Of a DNA stretch of 64,000 bases, positions 62,900 to 64,000 are shown piece after piece. A program made the translations under genes and the position numbers. Numbering within the stretch: the stretch's first letter is position 1; each line of letters opens with the position of its first letter. Origin of the DNA: Fulvitalea axinellae (GTDB lineage Bacteria; Bacteroidota; Bacteroidia; Cytophagales; Cyclobacteriaceae); the NCBI RefSeq assembly GCF_036492835.1, contig NZ_AP025314.1, positions 3,204,010 to 3,268,009 of the forward strand, in the 5' to 3' direction. Below the pieces are notes generated by a model that worked only from the letters and a program-made list of their open reading frames with translations, did not search any database and was not told the DNA's origin.

Positions 62900-64000
62900 C
62901 TACAACCTCCCGTCAACAGCCCTCTTAGGCAAAATATTCTTCACATCATAAATCACCCCTTCAGGCGAACAAAGATCACGGATATCCATATCAAGGAATT
63001 CCTTATGCGCTACGGCCAAAACCACAGCGTCGTACTTTTCACCGTTAAGCTCCGGCAACAAATCAAGACCGTACTCATACCTCACCTCGTCAGCCTCGGC
63101 CCATGGATCATACACCGACACATCAGCGCCATAATCCTTCAACTCGTTGATCACGTCTATGGCCTTGGTATTACGGATATCAGGACAATTTTCCTTAAAC
63201 GTAATCCCGAGTGTCAATACCTTGGCCCCTTTGACCGCAGTACCTTTATCAATCATCAACTTTACAGTCTGGCTGGCCACATAAGCCCCCATACCGTCGT
63301 TGAGACGACGTCCCGCCAAAATAATTTCAGGATGATAACCTGTCTCCTGCGCCTTTTGGGCCAGATAGTACGGATCAACTCCTATACAGTGTCCGCCTAC
63401 CAACCCGGGACGGAAAGGCAAGAAATTCCACTTCGTTCCCGCCGCTTCCAAAACATCCGCCGTATCGATATCCATACGGTTAAAGATCTTGGCCAGTTCG
63501 TTGACAAAAGCGATATTAATATCCCGTTGCGAGTTCTCGATCACTTTCGAGGCCTCCGCCACTTTAATATTCGGAGCCAAGTGTGTACCCGCTACTATCA
63601 CGCTCCGGTAGATCTCATCAACCACTTTCCCTATCTCGGGCGTCGATCCCGCCGTTACTTTTTTGATCTTAGTTACGGTATGCTCTTTATCACCCGGATT
63701 GATTCGCTCAGGAGAATATCCGCAATAGAAACCCTCGTTGTATTTCATTCCCGAGAATCTTTCCAGTACCGGAACACATTCATCCTCCGTCACACCCGGA
63801 TATACCGTAGACTCATAAATTACGATATCCCCTTCCCTCAATACCTTGCCCACCGTTTCGCTAGCTTTGTACAAAGGAGTCAGATCAGGGCGGTTATTTC
63901 TGTCCACCGGCGTCGGAACCGTAATTATATAGACATTGGCTTCCGCCAGCATTGCCGTATCGGCAGTAAAGGCTATCCCGAAATCGTTGTCTGACTCATC
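62900..64000 (-). CDS. Nucleotide-sugar dehydrogenase, TviB/VipA-like (partial, N-terminus beyond window)
   Basis: About 367 residues are present. The frame continues past the right edge, so the N-terminal NAD loop is missing. The chain reads [17 protein letters not shown], then [20 protein letters not shown], and ends in the UDP-binding domain. The catalytic cysteine is in [15 protein letters not shown]. These are marks of UDP-HexNAc 6-dehydrogenases of the TviB type (UDP-GlcNAc to UDP-GlcNAcA, or UDP-GalNAc forms). The gene is on the polysaccharide-locus strand, beyond the REP-RAYT element, and gives the second uronic-acid route of the locus. WecC-type action on UDP-ManNAc from WecB is a possible alternative. 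Confidence 0.9.
   Translation of the reverse strand, partial: DESDNDFGIAFTADTAMLAEANVYIITVPTPVDRNNRPDLTPLYKASETVGKVLREGDIVIYESTVYPGVTEDECVPVLERFSGMKYNEGFYCGYSPERINPGDKEHTVTKIKKVTAGSTPEIGKVVDEIYRSVIVAGTHLAPNIKVAEASKVIENSQRDINIAFVNELAKIFNRMDIDTADVLEAAGTKWNFLPFRPGLVGGHCIGVDPYYLAQKAQETGYHPEIILAGRRLNDGMGAYVASQTVKLMIDKGTAVKGAKVLTLGITFKENCPDIRNTKAIDVINELKDYGADVSVYDPWAEADEVRYEYGLDLLPELNGEKYDAVVLAVAHKEFLDMDIRDLCSPEGVIYDVKNILPKRAVDGRL

Noticed and set aside
62780..63994. 404-codon plus-strand frame at the right edge
   Set aside because: It lies opposite the TviB-type dehydrogenase. Its translation is rich in Arg, His and Ile in the manner of an antisense frame.

Overview
The window looks like chromosome of a marine-type member of the Bacteroidota, probably order Cytophagales (Flammeovirgaceae or Persicobacteraceae-like). 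The grounds are a SusC/SusD pair, a fused CzcA-CzcC metal pump, a GWxTD-domain protein, a DUF6660-type Cys/His-rich protein, an exosortase in a polysaccharide locus, a single-chain PurL, and the near absence of Shine-Dalgarno sequences. No rRNA, tRNA or CRISPR array was seen. The species assignment is inference.

Layout. 1-7419 (minus strand) is one end of an extracellular contractile injection system (eCIS) locus: a baseplate protein of the Afp12/J type followed by a very long tape-measure protein that runs off the left edge. 7913-21140 holds housekeeping and envelope genes: purL, a WcaF-type acetyltransferase, an outer-membrane protein, a secreted unknown, uraA, a YceI/PPK2/superoxide dismutase group, and a GAF-PAS-PAS sensor without an output domain. 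21171-23018 encodes a protein with a nucleotidyltransferase-fold signature that could be a toxin or effector. 23866-33987 carries rlmB, a GWxTD protein, the SusC/SusD pair, RNase Z, a STAS protein, purC and an omega-amidase. 34073-40313 is a heavy-metal efflux operon (DUF6660-like, CzcA-CzcC fusion, His-rich CzcB). A MoeB-rhodanese protein and CysQ follow.

42630-64000 is a large surface-polysaccharide region. Nucleotide-sugar genes (UDP-xylose synthase, UDP-glucose dehydrogenase, UDP-GlcNAc 2-epimerase, a TviB-type dehydrogenase) flank a tightly packed minus-strand block. That block runs from flippase (wzx) through an aminotransferase and formyltransferase that should make a formylated 4-amino-4,6-dideoxy sugar, a GT56 transferase, WecB, five GT4 glycosyltransferases and an O-antigen polymerase/ligase to an exosortase with its partner membrane protein, and then ugd. 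The likely product is an exported heteropolysaccharide containing uronic acids, xylose and a dideoxy-formamido sugar.

At the upstream end of this block (60018-62863) sit two paralogous genes of an unrecognised family sharing a VVPGN-x-GEG C-terminal motif, an orphan IS30-type helix-turn-helix protein, and a REP-associated (RAYT/IS200-like) transposase framed by inverted hairpin repeats. Related hairpin repeats recur at 43.7 kb and 45.4 kb, on both sides of ugd at the other end of the locus. Candidate switch sequences, an A10 tract at the start of wzx and a heptamer array just before ugd, suggest the polysaccharide could vary. This last point is inference.
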